DNA from: Solirubrobacter sp963798325
GTDB taxonomy: Bacteria > Actinomycetota > Thermoleophilia > Solirubrobacterales > Solirubrobacteraceae
Assembly: GCA_963798325.1 (NCBI GenBank)
Contig: CAWCSS010000001.1
Location: forward strand, 1,178,001 to 1,242,000
DNA length: 64,000 nucleotides
Direction of reading: 5' to 3'
Under the pieces are notes generated by a model. The model made no database searches. It saw only the letters and a program-made list of their open reading frames with translations, and had not been told where the DNA came from. Shown piece by piece: positions 1-7,494 of this stretch; position 1 is the stretch's first letter; every line of letters starts with the position of its first letter. Position numbers and translations under genes: made by a program.

Positions 1-511
1 TGCCCCGGAACACGAACTGCTTGACCTGCGCCGTGCCGCGGTCCGAGACCGAGCACTCGAGGTTGCCGAACGCGATGTCCGCCGCCCGCAGCCGTGAGGC
101 CACACCGGCCCACGGATAGCGATCGCCGCGCGCGGCCATCACGTCGCCAGGGCCGTCGCCGAGGTTGACGTCGCCCACCGAGGTCAGCGTGATCGGGCGG
201 ATCGACACCCGGATCGCCGCGCTGCGCTGATCGGCCGCGCGCACCCGCAGCCGCCACCGGCGGGTCAGCGCCGGCGTGTGCAGCCGGACCGAAGCCCTTC
301 CGGCGGCGTTCGAGTCGACCGCCTTCACGCCGATCCAGCCGGCGCTCGTCCGCCGCTCGACCGCCACCGGCGTGCGCGGCGGCGCGCCGGTGATCGTCAG
401 CGGCAGCGAGACGCCCGACGCCCGCTCGCCAGGCGCCGTCACGCGCAACCGCGCGTCCGCGGTCGACGGGATGACCAACACGACGAGAACCAGCGGCAGG
501 CGACGGAACAC
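1..511 (-). CDS. CapA-family (poly-gamma-glutamate synthesis-type) secreted protein, 5' part only
   Basis: The gene runs off the left edge, so only the first 170 codons are present. From a GTG at 511 it begins with a hydrophobic signal peptide (RRLPLVLVVLVIPSTADA). A beta-rich segment of roughly 90 residues follows, then the start of a CapA metallophosphatase-like domain, recognised by TSVGDVNLGDG and the downstream FGNLECSVSDRG (the GD...N.E pattern of this family). CapA proteins are calcineurin-like phosphoesterases linked to capsule or poly-gamma-glutamate synthesis; the role here is unknown because the catalytic C-terminus and the neighbours lie outside the window. It is divergent from the MFS gene at 696. 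The start is the first in-frame codon giving a clean signal peptide. Confidence 0.78.
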   Translation of the reverse strand, partial: MFRRLPLVLVVLVIPSTADARLRVTAPGERASGVSLPLTITGAPPRTPVAVERRTSAGWIGVKAVDSNAAGRASVRLHTPALTRRWRLRVRAADQRSAAIRVSIRPITLTSVGDVNLGDGPGDVMAARGDRYPWAGVASRLRAADIAFGNLECSVSDRGTAQVKQFVFRG

Positions 512-695
512 CGTGGCAACCTACGGCAGACCGCAGACGTCGCGCGTGATGGGCCAGCGGCGTCTGCCGATCCTGACGTCTTGCGCCCTTCGACGTCCCC
601 CCGGCGCGCGGCTCTGCACGGTGTCGAACGGACTGGACGAAACGTTGAGTGGTGGCGGCCGATTGCCGGTCTACGGTTCTCCGCCGACTCCCCCT

Positions 696-1928
696 ATGAA
701 GAATCTCCGCGAACTTTTCACCCACGAGCGCGCCGCGCGCCCACTGCTCCTCGCCCACGTCCAGTCCTCGCTGGGCTCGGGCGCCGCGTACGTCGCGCTG
801 CTGCTGATCGCCTACGAGCGCTTCCACTCCGCGCTCGCCGTGTCGGCGATCCTGCTGTGTGAGTTCGTCCCGATGCTGCTGCTGGGCGCGATCATGGGCG
901 CAGCCGCCGACCGCTGGTCGCGGCGCACGATCCTGATCGGCGCCGACGTCCTGCGCGCCGGCGCGTTCATCGGCCTGGCGCTGGTCGACTCGTTCGCCGC
1001 CACCGTCGCCCTGGCCGCGCTGGCGGGCGCCGGGCAGGCCGCGTTCAACCCGACGGTGATGGCGTCGCTGCCGTCGCTGGTGTCCGAGAAGCGCCTGCCG
1101 GCCGCGATGGGCGTCTGGGGCGCGATCCAGGAGTTCGGCTTCACCTTCGGCCCGATGCTGGCCGCCGCGACGTTCGCGCTGATCGGCGCCGCGGGCGTGC
1201 TGTTCGCCAACGGCGTGACCTTCGCCGTCTCCGCGATGCTGCTGTGCACGCTCAGGCTCAACCGCGTGCCGAGCGTCGCCGCGGCCGGCGAGCCCGAGCG
1301 CAAGCCGTCGCTGCTGACCTCCGCCCGCGACGGCGCCCGCGCGCTGCGCCGCAACCGCGCGGCGTGGACGGTCGTGCTCAGCTCCACGTTCTTCGTCTGC
1401 TTCTTCGGCGCCATGAACGTCGCCGAGGTGCTGCTGGTGCGCTCGACGCTGGGCGGAGGCCCCGCCGCCTACGCGATCGTCACCACGGCGATGAGCGTCG
1501 GGATCTTCGCCGGCTCGCTGCTGGCCGCCCGCGGCGAGAGCCCGGAGCTCGGCCGGCGCCTGTATCTCGGCGGCATCGCCCTGTGCGCGGCCGGCATGGC
1601 GGCCTGCGCGCTCGCCCCGGTCCTGGCCGTCGCCGTCGTCGCGTTCGTGGTCATCGGCCTCGGCAACGGCCTCGCGCTCGTGTCCGAGGGCGTGCTCATC
1701 CAGCAGGTGATCCCGGACGAGATCAAGGGCCGCGTGTTCGGCCTGAAGTCGGCGATGATCTCCGGCGCCTTCCTCGTCGCCTACTTCGGCGGCGGCCTGC
1801 TCGTGGCCGCGATCGGCCCGCGCGGCACGTTCGCCCTGATCGCCGCCGGCTCGCTGCTCGTCTGCCTCGTCGCGCGGGTCGTGCTCTCCGCCGAGACCCG
1901 CACCGCGCTCGTCCCGGCCACCGCGTAG
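696..1928 (+). CDS. MFS transporter, EntS/MFS_3-like
   Basis: A 410-residue major facilitator protein with about 12 hydrophobic segments. The MFS signature between helices 2 and 3 is visible as AAADRWSRRTILIGAD (D-R-x-x-R-R). This branch (EntS or macrolide-efflux-like) exports small molecules across the inner membrane by proton antiport; no substrate can be named. The open frame extends upstream to 276, but that part is antisense to the CapA gene and lacks membrane-protein character, so the ATG at 696, which begins MKNLRELFTHERAARPL, is preferred. The stop codon is immediately followed by the ATG of the DUF1963 gene, so the two are probably co-transcribed. Confidence 0.85.
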   Translation: MKNLRELFTHERAARPLLLAHVQSSLGSGAAYVALLLIAYERFHSALAVSAILLCEFVPMLLLGAIMGAAADRWSRRTILIGADVLRAGAFIGLALVDSFAATVALAALAGAGQAAFNPTVMASLPSLVSEKRLPAAMGVWGAIQEFGFTFGPMLAAATFALIGAAGVLFANGVTFAVSAMLLCTLRLNRVPSVAAAGEPERKPSLLTSARDGARALRRNRAAWTVVLSSTFFVCFFGAMNVAEVLLVRSTLGGGPAAYAIVTTAMSVGIFAGSLLAARGESPELGRRLYLGGIALCAAGMAACALAPVLAVAVVAFVVIGLGNGLALVSEGVLIQQVIPDEIKGRVFGLKSAMISGAFLVAYFGGGLLVAAIGPRGTFALIAAGSLLVCLVARVVLSAETRTALVPATA

Positions 1929-2762
1929 ATGCTCGCGCTCCTGCTCGCGGCCGTCCTGCTGGCCGCCCCCACCCGCGACGACGTGCAGGCGCGGGCCAAG
2001 GCGCTCAAGCTCCCCCATCCCGCCAAGATCGCCAAGGACGCGCTCCCGGGCGCGCGGCTGGTGCCCGGTGGTCGGGCGACGCTCGGCGGCACCCGCCTGG
2101 GCGGCAACCCCGACCTCCCGGCCGGCATGGACTGGCCGCGCTGCGGCGGCCACAAGCTTGGCTTCATCGCGCAGCTGAGGGTGTCCGACCTCGCCGCGGT
2201 CGCGCCCGGCGCGATCGCCGCCAAGACCAGCACGCTTGCCGTCTTCGCCGACATCGCCGAGGACGACGACGGCTACGTGCCGATCGAAGGGGCAGCCGGG
2301 CCGGCCGGGCCGAAGACCTGCGTGATCGTGCGCGAGCTCAACCGCCCGCTCACCCACCGCGCGGTCCCCAAGGGAGTCGTGCGGCTGAAGTCGACCCGGG
2401 TGCAGCTGCAGCCGACGCTCACCGTCCCGGACGTCTACATCGCCCAGAAGCGCTACGGGCTCAAGGACGACCAGGACGACGCCTGGTTCCGGCTGACCGA
2501 CGAGCTGCTCGTCGGCACGCCCGGCCACAAGCCCAAGGGCTACACGCCCAACCACCAGGTCCTCGGCTGGCCCTGGCCGATCCAGGACACGCCGCTTTAC
2601 GCCTGCGGCAAGGCCGAGCACCGGCTGCTGCTGCAGATGGACTACGACGACGAGCTGGGCTTCGCGATCGGCGACGGCGGCGTCTTCTACCTCTCGGGCC
2701 GCCCCGCGGATCTCCGCGCCGGTCGCTTCGACCGGCTCTGCGCGGAGTTCCAGGAGGGTTAG
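1929..2762 (+). CDS. Secreted DUF1963 (YwqG-like) protein
   Basis: A 277-residue protein starting at the base after the MFS stop codon. Residues 1-14 (MLALLLAAVLLAAP) look like a signal peptide. The rest matches DUF1963: LGGNPDLPAGMDWPRCGG and GFIAQLRVSDLA in the first half, LLLQMDYDDELGFAIGDGG near the end and a closing RFDRLCAEFQ. DUF1963 proteins have no established biochemical function; several are used to predict immunity-like or stress roles, which cannot be tested here. Abutting the transporter suggests translational coupling but not a shared substrate. Confidence 0.75.
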   Translation: MLALLLAAVLLAAPTRDDVQARAKALKLPHPAKIAKDALPGARLVPGGRATLGGTRLGGNPDLPAGMDWPRCGGHKLGFIAQLRVSDLAAVAPGAIAAKTSTLAVFADIAEDDDGYVPIEGAAGPAGPKTCVIVRELNRPLTHRAVPKGVVRLKSTRVQLQPTLTVPDVYIAQKRYGLKDDQDDAWFRLTDELLVGTPGHKPKGYTPNHQVLGWPWPIQDTPLYACGKAEHRLLLQMDYDDELGFAIGDGGVFYLSGRPADLRAGRFDRLCAEFQEG

Positions 2763-2817
2763 GAACCCTCGCGAGACGGGCGACGACACACCCTGCTCTT
2801 CGCCCACGTGTGACGGC

Positions 2818-3339
2818 TCACGGCGGCGAGAGCACGTCGAACGCGCGACCCTCGGGCGAGAAGATGACCAGGAGCTCGGCGGCGGCGTCCGCCGCGCCGA
2901 GCCAATGCGGACGCCAGGTGTTGAACTCGCACGCCTGGCCTTCGTCGAGGACGAGGTCGTGATGTTCGAGCACCAGCCGCGCGCGCCCCTGGAGGACGTA
3001 GATCCACTGGTGCCCCTCATGGCTGTGCAACGCGGGCTCGCCGGGCGCCAACCCGACGCGGTAGACGCGCGCGCCGGTCGTCCGCTCGGGCCCGACTGGC
3101 TCCCAGAGCTTGCCGTCGCGGGCGGGTGCCGGGTCGCCTCGGGCGAACAGCGCGTCGACCGGGACGCCGAGCCCGCCGGCGAGCGCCACGAGGTGCTCGA
3201 GCGTCAGCCGCCGCGCGCCCGTCTCCAGGCGGCTGACCGTCGACGCCGCGAGCCCCGACGCGTCCGCCAGTGCGCGGACCGACAACCCGCGTTCGAAGCG
3301 CAGTTGACGCAGCCGAGCACGGATGCGATCTGTTGCCAT
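2818..3339 (-). CDS. XRE-family regulator with C-terminal cupin domain
   Basis: A 173-residue cytoplasmic DNA-binding protein. Residues 6-65 form an XRE/Cro helix-turn-helix (ALADASGLAASTVSRLETG) and residues 95-165 a small cupin (HSHEGHQWIYVLQGRARLVL). This is the usual layout of the SutR/PuuR-type regulators, which sense a metabolite through the cupin. The ATG at 3339 is chosen because it gives the standard N-terminus; an upstream start at 3393 would add a non-family extension overlapping the divergent gene. A perfect inverted repeat covers the start codon, suggesting autoregulation and control of the divergent hydrolase. Confidence 0.87.
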   Translation of the reverse strand: MATDRIRARLRQLRFERGLSVRALADASGLAASTVSRLETGARRLTLEHLVALAGGLGVPVDALFARGDPAPARDGKLWEPVGPERTTGARVYRVGLAPGEPALHSHEGHQWIYVLQGRARLVLEHHDLVLDEGQACEFNTWRPHWLGAADAAAELLVIFSPEGRAFDVLSPP

Positions 3340-3349
3340 TGCGGCAACA
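3331..3349. promoter_or_regulatory. Probable operator of the XRE-cupin regulator
   Basis: A perfect inverted repeat TGTTGCC-N5-GGCAACA overlaps the start codon of the XRE-cupin gene and lies 43 bases before the hydrolase start. Seven-base arms with a short spacer fit dimeric XRE regulators. Binding here is inference. Confidence 0.6.
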
Positions 3350-3391
3350 AGCTTGGCAGCCGCCCGCGGACCCACCACCCTCGTCCGAGAC

Positions 3392-4249
3392 ATGCAGCTT
3401 GCCGGACGAATTCACGCGGTGCAGCAGGGCGAAGGCCCGCTCGTGCTCCTCATCCACGGCTTCCCCGACGGCTGGTCGTCGTGGCGCCATCAGCTCCCCG
3501 CGGTGGCCGCGGCCGGCCACCGCGCGGTGGCGATCGACGTCCGCGGCTACGGCGGCTCGTTCGCCCCGCCCGCGGTCGAGGACTACCGGATGGTCCTCCA
3601 CGTCGCCGATGCCGTGGCCGTCGTGCAGGCGCTCGGCGAGACGACCGCGACCGTGGTCGGCCACGACTGGGGATCGGGGATCGCCGCCGCCTGCGCGCTG
3701 ATGCGACCGGACGTGTTCACCGCCGTCGGGCTGCTGGGCGTGCCGTACACGCCGCGCGGTGACGCGCCCCCGAGTTCCCTGTTCCCGCCGGACTTCTACG
3801 TCAGCCGCTTCCAACAGCGCGGAGTCGAAGCGGAGTACGAGGCCGACCTCGCCGCGTGGCTGCGCGGCTTCTACGCAAGCACCGACGGCCTGGAGCCTGA
3901 CGCTCCGGTCCCCGCGTGGCGCGCCTTCGACGAGCGCGTCGCCGAGCTCGAGCGCCACGGCCTGCGCGGGCCGCTGAACCGCTACCGCAACATGGACCGC
4001 GACTGGGAGGACCTCGCCGCGTTCGACGGCGCGACGATCGCCCAGCCGTCGATCTACATCGCCGGTGCCCGCGATCCCTCCGTCGGCTGGCTCGCCGAGG
4101 CGATCGAGCACCAGGCCGAGTGGCTCCCCTGCCTGACCGGCACACACCTGATCGACGGCGCCGGGCACTGGGTCCACGAGGAGCGCCCGGACGAGGTGAA
4201 CGCGCTCCTGCTCGACTGGCTCAGAGCGCCGCGAGGATCGCGTCCGTGA
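3392..4249 (+). CDS. Alpha/beta hydrolase, epoxide-hydrolase-like
   Basis: A 285-residue soluble alpha/beta hydrolase. The oxyanion motif HGFPDG is at residues 22-27 and the nucleophile elbow GHDWGS carries Asp92 instead of Ser. This Asp is typical of epoxide hydrolases and haloalkane/fluoroacetate dehalogenases. The C-terminal GAGHW supplies the catalytic His. The Asp nucleophile with HGFPDGW favours a soluble epoxide hydrolase; the substrate is unknown. The ATG at 3392 is used because the upstream part of the frame is antisense to the regulator. It is divergent from the XRE-cupin gene and its 3' end overlaps the convergent dehydrogenase gene by 29 bases. Confidence 0.83.
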   Translation: MQLAGRIHAVQQGEGPLVLLIHGFPDGWSSWRHQLPAVAAAGHRAVAIDVRGYGGSFAPPAVEDYRMVLHVADAVAVVQALGETTATVVGHDWGSGIAAACALMRPDVFTAVGLLGVPYTPRGDAPPSSLFPPDFYVSRFQQRGVEAEYEADLAAWLRGFYASTDGLEPDAPVPAWRAFDERVAELERHGLRGPLNRYRNMDRDWEDLAAFDGATIAQPSIYIAGARDPSVGWLAEAIEHQAEWLPCLTGTHLIDGAGHWVHEERPDEVNALLLDWLRAPRGSRP

Positions 4250-5237
4250 CCTCGCCGGTGCTCGCCGTCCCGCCGAGGTCCGGCGTGAGGATGCCGGCCT
4301 TGATCGTTGCCGCGATCGCGTCCCGGACCGGCTCGCCGTCGAGCCCGAGGTGGTCGAGCATCAGCGCGGCGCTGCCGATCGCGCCCATCGGGTTCGCGAT
4401 CCCCTCGCCCACGATGTCCGGCGCCGACCCGTGCACCGGCTCGAACATGCTCGGGAAGCGCCGCTCCGGGTTGAGGTTGGCGCTGGCCGCCAGGCCGAGG
4501 CTGCCCGCCAGCGCGCTGCCGAGGTCCGACAGGATGTCGCCGTGCAGGTTCGACGCGACAACCACGTCCAGCGTCTCGGGCTCGAGCACGAACCGCGCGG
4601 CCATCGCGTCGACCAGCCGGCGCTCGGTCTCGACGTCCTCGTAGTCGGCGGCGACGCGCTCGAACACCTCGTCCCACAGCACCATCCCGTACTGCTGGGC
4701 GTTGCTCTTGGTGACGCTGGTGACCTTGCGGCGCCGCGTCCGCGCGAGCTCGAACGCGAACCGCATGATCCGCTCGCAGCCCTTCTCGGTGAACAGCGAC
4801 GCCTGCACCGCGACCTCGTTGCCCGGCCCGCGACCGGCGAGGTTGCGCCCACCGATCCCGGCGTACTCGCCCTCGCTGTTCTCGCGCACGCACACCCAGT
4901 CCAGCGGTGCCGCGAGCACGCTCGGCGCGCCCTCATAGACCCGCACCGGCCGGACGTTCGCCCACTGGTCGAACCCCTGGCAGATCGCCAGCCGCAGCCC
5001 CCACAACGTCACATGGTCGGGCACCTCCCGCGACCCGACCGCACCGAAGTAGATCGCGTCGAAGCCCGCCAGCCGCTCCAACCCGTCCTCGGCCAGCATC
5101 CGCCCGTGCTCCGCGTAGTACGCGGAGCCCCACGGGAACTCCGTGTACTCGAAGTCACCCATGGCGTCGAGCACACGCACCCCGGCAGCGAGCACCTCGC
5201 CGCCGATGCCATCCCCAGGAATCAGCGCAATCCGCAC
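4221..5237 (-). CDS. Tartrate/D-malate dehydrogenase-like isocitrate/isopropylmalate dehydrogenase family protein
   Basis: A 338-residue NAD-dependent beta-decarboxylating dehydrogenase. It begins MRIALIPGDGIG and retains the Arg-rich substrate loop, the Lys in TKSNAQ, the metal-binding Asp residues in HGDILSDLGSAL and the NAD-binding segment EPVHGSAPDIVGEGIANP. The region FPWGSAYYAEHGRML and LWGLRLAICQGFDQWANVRP is characteristic of the tartrate dehydrogenase/D-malate dehydrogenase branch rather than LeuB, and no other leu genes are nearby. It would oxidise and decarboxylate D-malate or tartrate in the cytoplasm. The exact substrate is inferred from the branch only. Confidence 0.82.
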   Translation of the reverse strand: MRIALIPGDGIGGEVLAAGVRVLDAMGDFEYTEFPWGSAYYAEHGRMLAEDGLERLAGFDAIYFGAVGSREVPDHVTLWGLRLAICQGFDQWANVRPVRVYEGAPSVLAAPLDWVCVRENSEGEYAGIGGRNLAGRGPGNEVAVQASLFTEKGCERIMRFAFELARTRRRKVTSVTKSNAQQYGMVLWDEVFERVAADYEDVETERRLVDAMAARFVLEPETLDVVVASNLHGDILSDLGSALAGSLGLAASANLNPERRFPSMFEPVHGSAPDIVGEGIANPMGAIGSAALMLDHLGLDGEPVRDAIAATIKAGILTPDLGGTASTGEVTDAILAAL

Positions 5238-5261
5238 GGTCGGCGCTAACGCTACCCGGTC

Positions 5262-5309
5262 AACCCAAGTTTCCTAAAAGGGGACTGTCCCCTTTAGTAA
5301 ACCTGGGTT
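5262..5309. repeat. Long imperfect palindrome, possible terminator of the histidine kinase gene
   Basis: Arms of about 22 bases, AACCCAAGTTTCCTAAAAGG onward against the complement of AACCCAGGTTTACTAAAGG onward, pair with only a few mismatches around a central CTG. It begins 14 bases beyond the stop codon of the histidine kinase gene (minus strand). The core CTAAA-GGGG-NCTGN-CCCC-TTTAG is shared with the palindrome at 7081-7107, so this may be a dispersed repeat and not only a terminator. Confidence 0.6.
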
Positions 5310-5322
5310 GCGGACTGATCCT

Positions 5323-7062
5323 CTACTTGACGGTGAGGGGCAGCGTCGCTCGGACCGTCGTTCCCTCTCCGGGGGGTGAGCTCACGTGCAGGCGGCCGTC
5401 GAGCGCGGCAACGCGGTCGGTCAGGCCGCGCAACCCGGAGCCTTTGGCCGGGTCGGCGCCGCCGATGCCGTCGTCGACCACTTCCACCAGCAGATCGCCG
5501 TCGTCGCAGGAGAGGTCCACGCGTGCGTGCGAGGCGCTGGCGTAGCGGGCGACGTTGGTGATCGCCTCGGCGACGACGAAGTACGCCGCGGCCTCGACGC
5601 GGGCGGGCAGGCGCTCCTCGGGGACGTCGCCGATCTCGATCGGCAGCGGCATCCGTCCCGCCAGGGCCTCCAGGGCCGAGCCCAGGCCGCGGTCCGAGAG
5701 GACTGCCGGATGGATGCCGCGGGCGAGCTCGCGCAGCTCCCTGATCGCCTCGTCGAGGTTCTGCGAAGCCTCGGCGAGGACCTCCAGCGCCTCGTCCTCG
5801 TGGACCTTCGAGCGGGCGAGCCGGAGCGAGAGGGCCAGCGCGACGAGCCGCTGCTGGGCGCCGTCGTGCAGGTCGCGCTCGATCTGCCGGCGCGCGTTGT
5901 CGGCGCTCTCGACGATCCGCGCGCGGGAGGCGCGCAGCTCGCTGACGGTCGCCCGCAGGTCGGCGGTCAGGCGCTCGTTCTCCAGCGCCAGCGCGGCCGC
6001 ACCGCCGACGGCGTGCACGAGCTCGGGCTCGTCGGCCAGCGACGGGTCGTGCAGGAGCATCGCGATCGGATGCCCGTCGTGCTCGACCGGAGTGCACCGG
6101 TCCGCCCCCGGCAAGGTCATCACCTCGCCGCGCGAATCGACCCACTCGTCGTGCTCCGGACGCGGGAACGCGACCTCCAGCGACGGGTCGCGCAGCGCGT
6201 CGGCGAGCGCCTGGCGCAGGTCTCCCCCGCCCGCGCCGAGCCGCGCCACGAGCTCGTTGACCGCGTTCGCGCCCACCACCCGCGCGCGCAGCAGGCCCGC
6301 CAGGAACGCGAACGGGACCGTCGCCAGCGCGATCACCCGCGCCCGCTCGAGCGTCTCCTGCGTGCCGGTGAGGACGTCGAGCGCACCGAACACCGCCCAC
6401 ACCGCGTAGAGCCCGAGCACGAGCCCGCCGCTGGCGTAGACGAGCGTCAGCGCGCGCCGCTGCGGGCGCGTGACCGTCAGCCAGCGGCGCACGAGGACCA
6501 CGCCGAGGATCGCGATCAGCACGGCCACGATCGCCAGCCGCAACCGCGAGAGCGCGTCGAACAGGCCGGGTTCGGCGGAGATCAGCAGCGGGTTGGCCGG
6601 CAGGCCGAACGCGGCGGTGTCCTCGATCACCAGGCACGCCCACCAGCCGGCCGTGGCCATCAGGTAGGACGCGCCCGCGAGGGCCCGGTCGCCGCGCGTC
6701 CCCAGGCGGCCGGACGGGAACGCCAGCAGGATGTGAAAGAGGATCGCGTACGGCACCGCGATCACCAGCAGCCCGGCGATGAACGGCCACGGGTCGGTCG
6801 TCACGATCAGCCCGGACAGGCAGTAGGCGAAGCCCATCGCCACCAGCAGCGCGCCGAAGCGGTTGTCCGGGCGCCGCTGCCATGCCCGCAGCCCGGTGCC
6901 GATCGACGCGCCGCCGATGATCGGCCCGAAGACCGCGATCAGGTCGCGGTGGTGGCCGCCGACACTGTGGATCGCGACCGCGAGCGGCACGGCACACGCG
7001 ACGACGCCGAGCGCGGCGAGGACGACCAACGCGCGCTGCAGACTTGGCGAGGCACCCGGCAA
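5323..7062 (-). CDS. Membrane sensor histidine kinase, NarL/LiaS-type (HisKA_3)
   Basis: A 579-residue kinase. Residues 10-260 hold about eight hydrophobic helices, residues about 300-360 a degenerate GAF-like region, and a coiled linker follows. The phosphoacceptor is His399 in RQIERDLHDGAQQRLVALA, a HisKA_3 signature, and the HATPase_c domain shows the N box (AEAITNVARYA), a G1 box (DDGIGGAD) and a G2-like GSGLRGLTDRVAALDG. Such kinases pair with LuxR-type response regulators, but none is adjacent, so it is an orphan here. It is bracketed by two related palindromes (5262-5309 and 7081-7107). The ATG start is only 19 bases from the second palindrome. Confidence 0.88.
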   Translation of the reverse strand: MPGASPSLQRALVVLAALGVVACAVPLAVAIHSVGGHHRDLIAVFGPIIGGASIGTGLRAWQRRPDNRFGALLVAMGFAYCLSGLIVTTDPWPFIAGLLVIAVPYAILFHILLAFPSGRLGTRGDRALAGASYLMATAGWWACLVIEDTAAFGLPANPLLISAEPGLFDALSRLRLAIVAVLIAILGVVLVRRWLTVTRPQRRALTLVYASGGLVLGLYAVWAVFGALDVLTGTQETLERARVIALATVPFAFLAGLLRARVVGANAVNELVARLGAGGGDLRQALADALRDPSLEVAFPRPEHDEWVDSRGEVMTLPGADRCTPVEHDGHPIAMLLHDPSLADEPELVHAVGGAAALALENERLTADLRATVSELRASRARIVESADNARRQIERDLHDGAQQRLVALALSLRLARSKVHEDEALEVLAEASQNLDEAIRELRELARGIHPAVLSDRGLGSALEALAGRMPLPIEIGDVPEERLPARVEAAAYFVVAEAITNVARYASASHARVDLSCDDGDLLVEVVDDGIGGADPAKGSGLRGLTDRVAALDGRLHVSSPPGEGTTVRATLPLTVK

Positions 7063-7080
7063 GGCGCGGCCCAGCGTAGT

Positions 7081-7107
7081 ACCTAAAGGGGCCTGGCCCC
7101 TTTAGGT
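7081..7107. repeat. Perfect 27-bp palindrome upstream of the histidine kinase
   Basis: ACCTAAAGGGGCC and its exact complement GGCCCCTTTAGGT are separated by one base. A half copy (ACCTAAAGGGTCTGGCC) follows at 7115-7131. It shares its core with the element at 5262-5309. It could act as a transcription terminator for the upstream hydrolase genes, as an operator, or be a REP-like repeat. Confidence 0.65.
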
Positions 7108-7131
7108 AAGCGCAACCTAAAGGGTCTGGCC

Positions 7132-7494
7132 TCAGGGGTTGGCCAGGATGAGGTCGGGCCAGCCGTCTTCGCGCGCTCGCGCCGCCAGTTGCACGGCCGC
7201 GTCGACACCCGCGTGGAGCCCGCCGAGCATCAGCCGGCCGCTGCGCACGCCGAGCTGGGCGGCGTGATCGGCCGCCCAGACGACCGCTGTCGCTCCGTCC
7301 TGGAAGGGCGCGACGAGCGAGACGACGCCGAGCGCGTTCGAGAGCCGGCGGGCGATGTGCTCGCCTTCCTCCAGCTCGCCGACGAGCAGGACGAGCATCC
7401 CGGTGGGTGCGTCCGCGGGCCACACCAGCCGCGCGTCGACCTCGCCGCCGCGCAGACGCAGACGCGCGCTAGTGCCCGGCGACGGCGTCGGCAC
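7132..7494 (-). CDS. Short alpha/beta-hydrolase-like protein lacking the nucleophile (possible pseudoenzyme)
   Basis: A 120-residue protein overlapping the 3' end of the upstream LysR-hydrolase gene by 26 bases, with the same strand. Residues 54-120 resemble the middle of a hormone-sensitive-lipase-type hydrolase: ...TAVVWAADHAAQLGVRSGRL corresponds to the helix before the nucleophile elbow, but the expected GDSAG is GGLHAG at 91-96, so the catalytic Ser is His. The C-terminal catalytic Asp/His half is absent. It could be a decayed paralogue of the hydrolase domain upstream or a non-catalytic partner of it. Function is not assigned. Confidence 0.55.
   Translation of the reverse strand: MPTPSPGTSARLRLRGGEVDARLVWPADAPTGMLVLLVGELEEGEHIARRLSNALGVVSLVAPFQDGATAVVWAADHAAQLGVRSGRLMLGGLHAGVDAAVQLAARAREDGWPDLILANP

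Noticed and set aside
276..695. 420-base N-terminal extension of the MFS transporter
   Set aside because: Antisense to the CapA-like gene and lacks membrane-protein composition.
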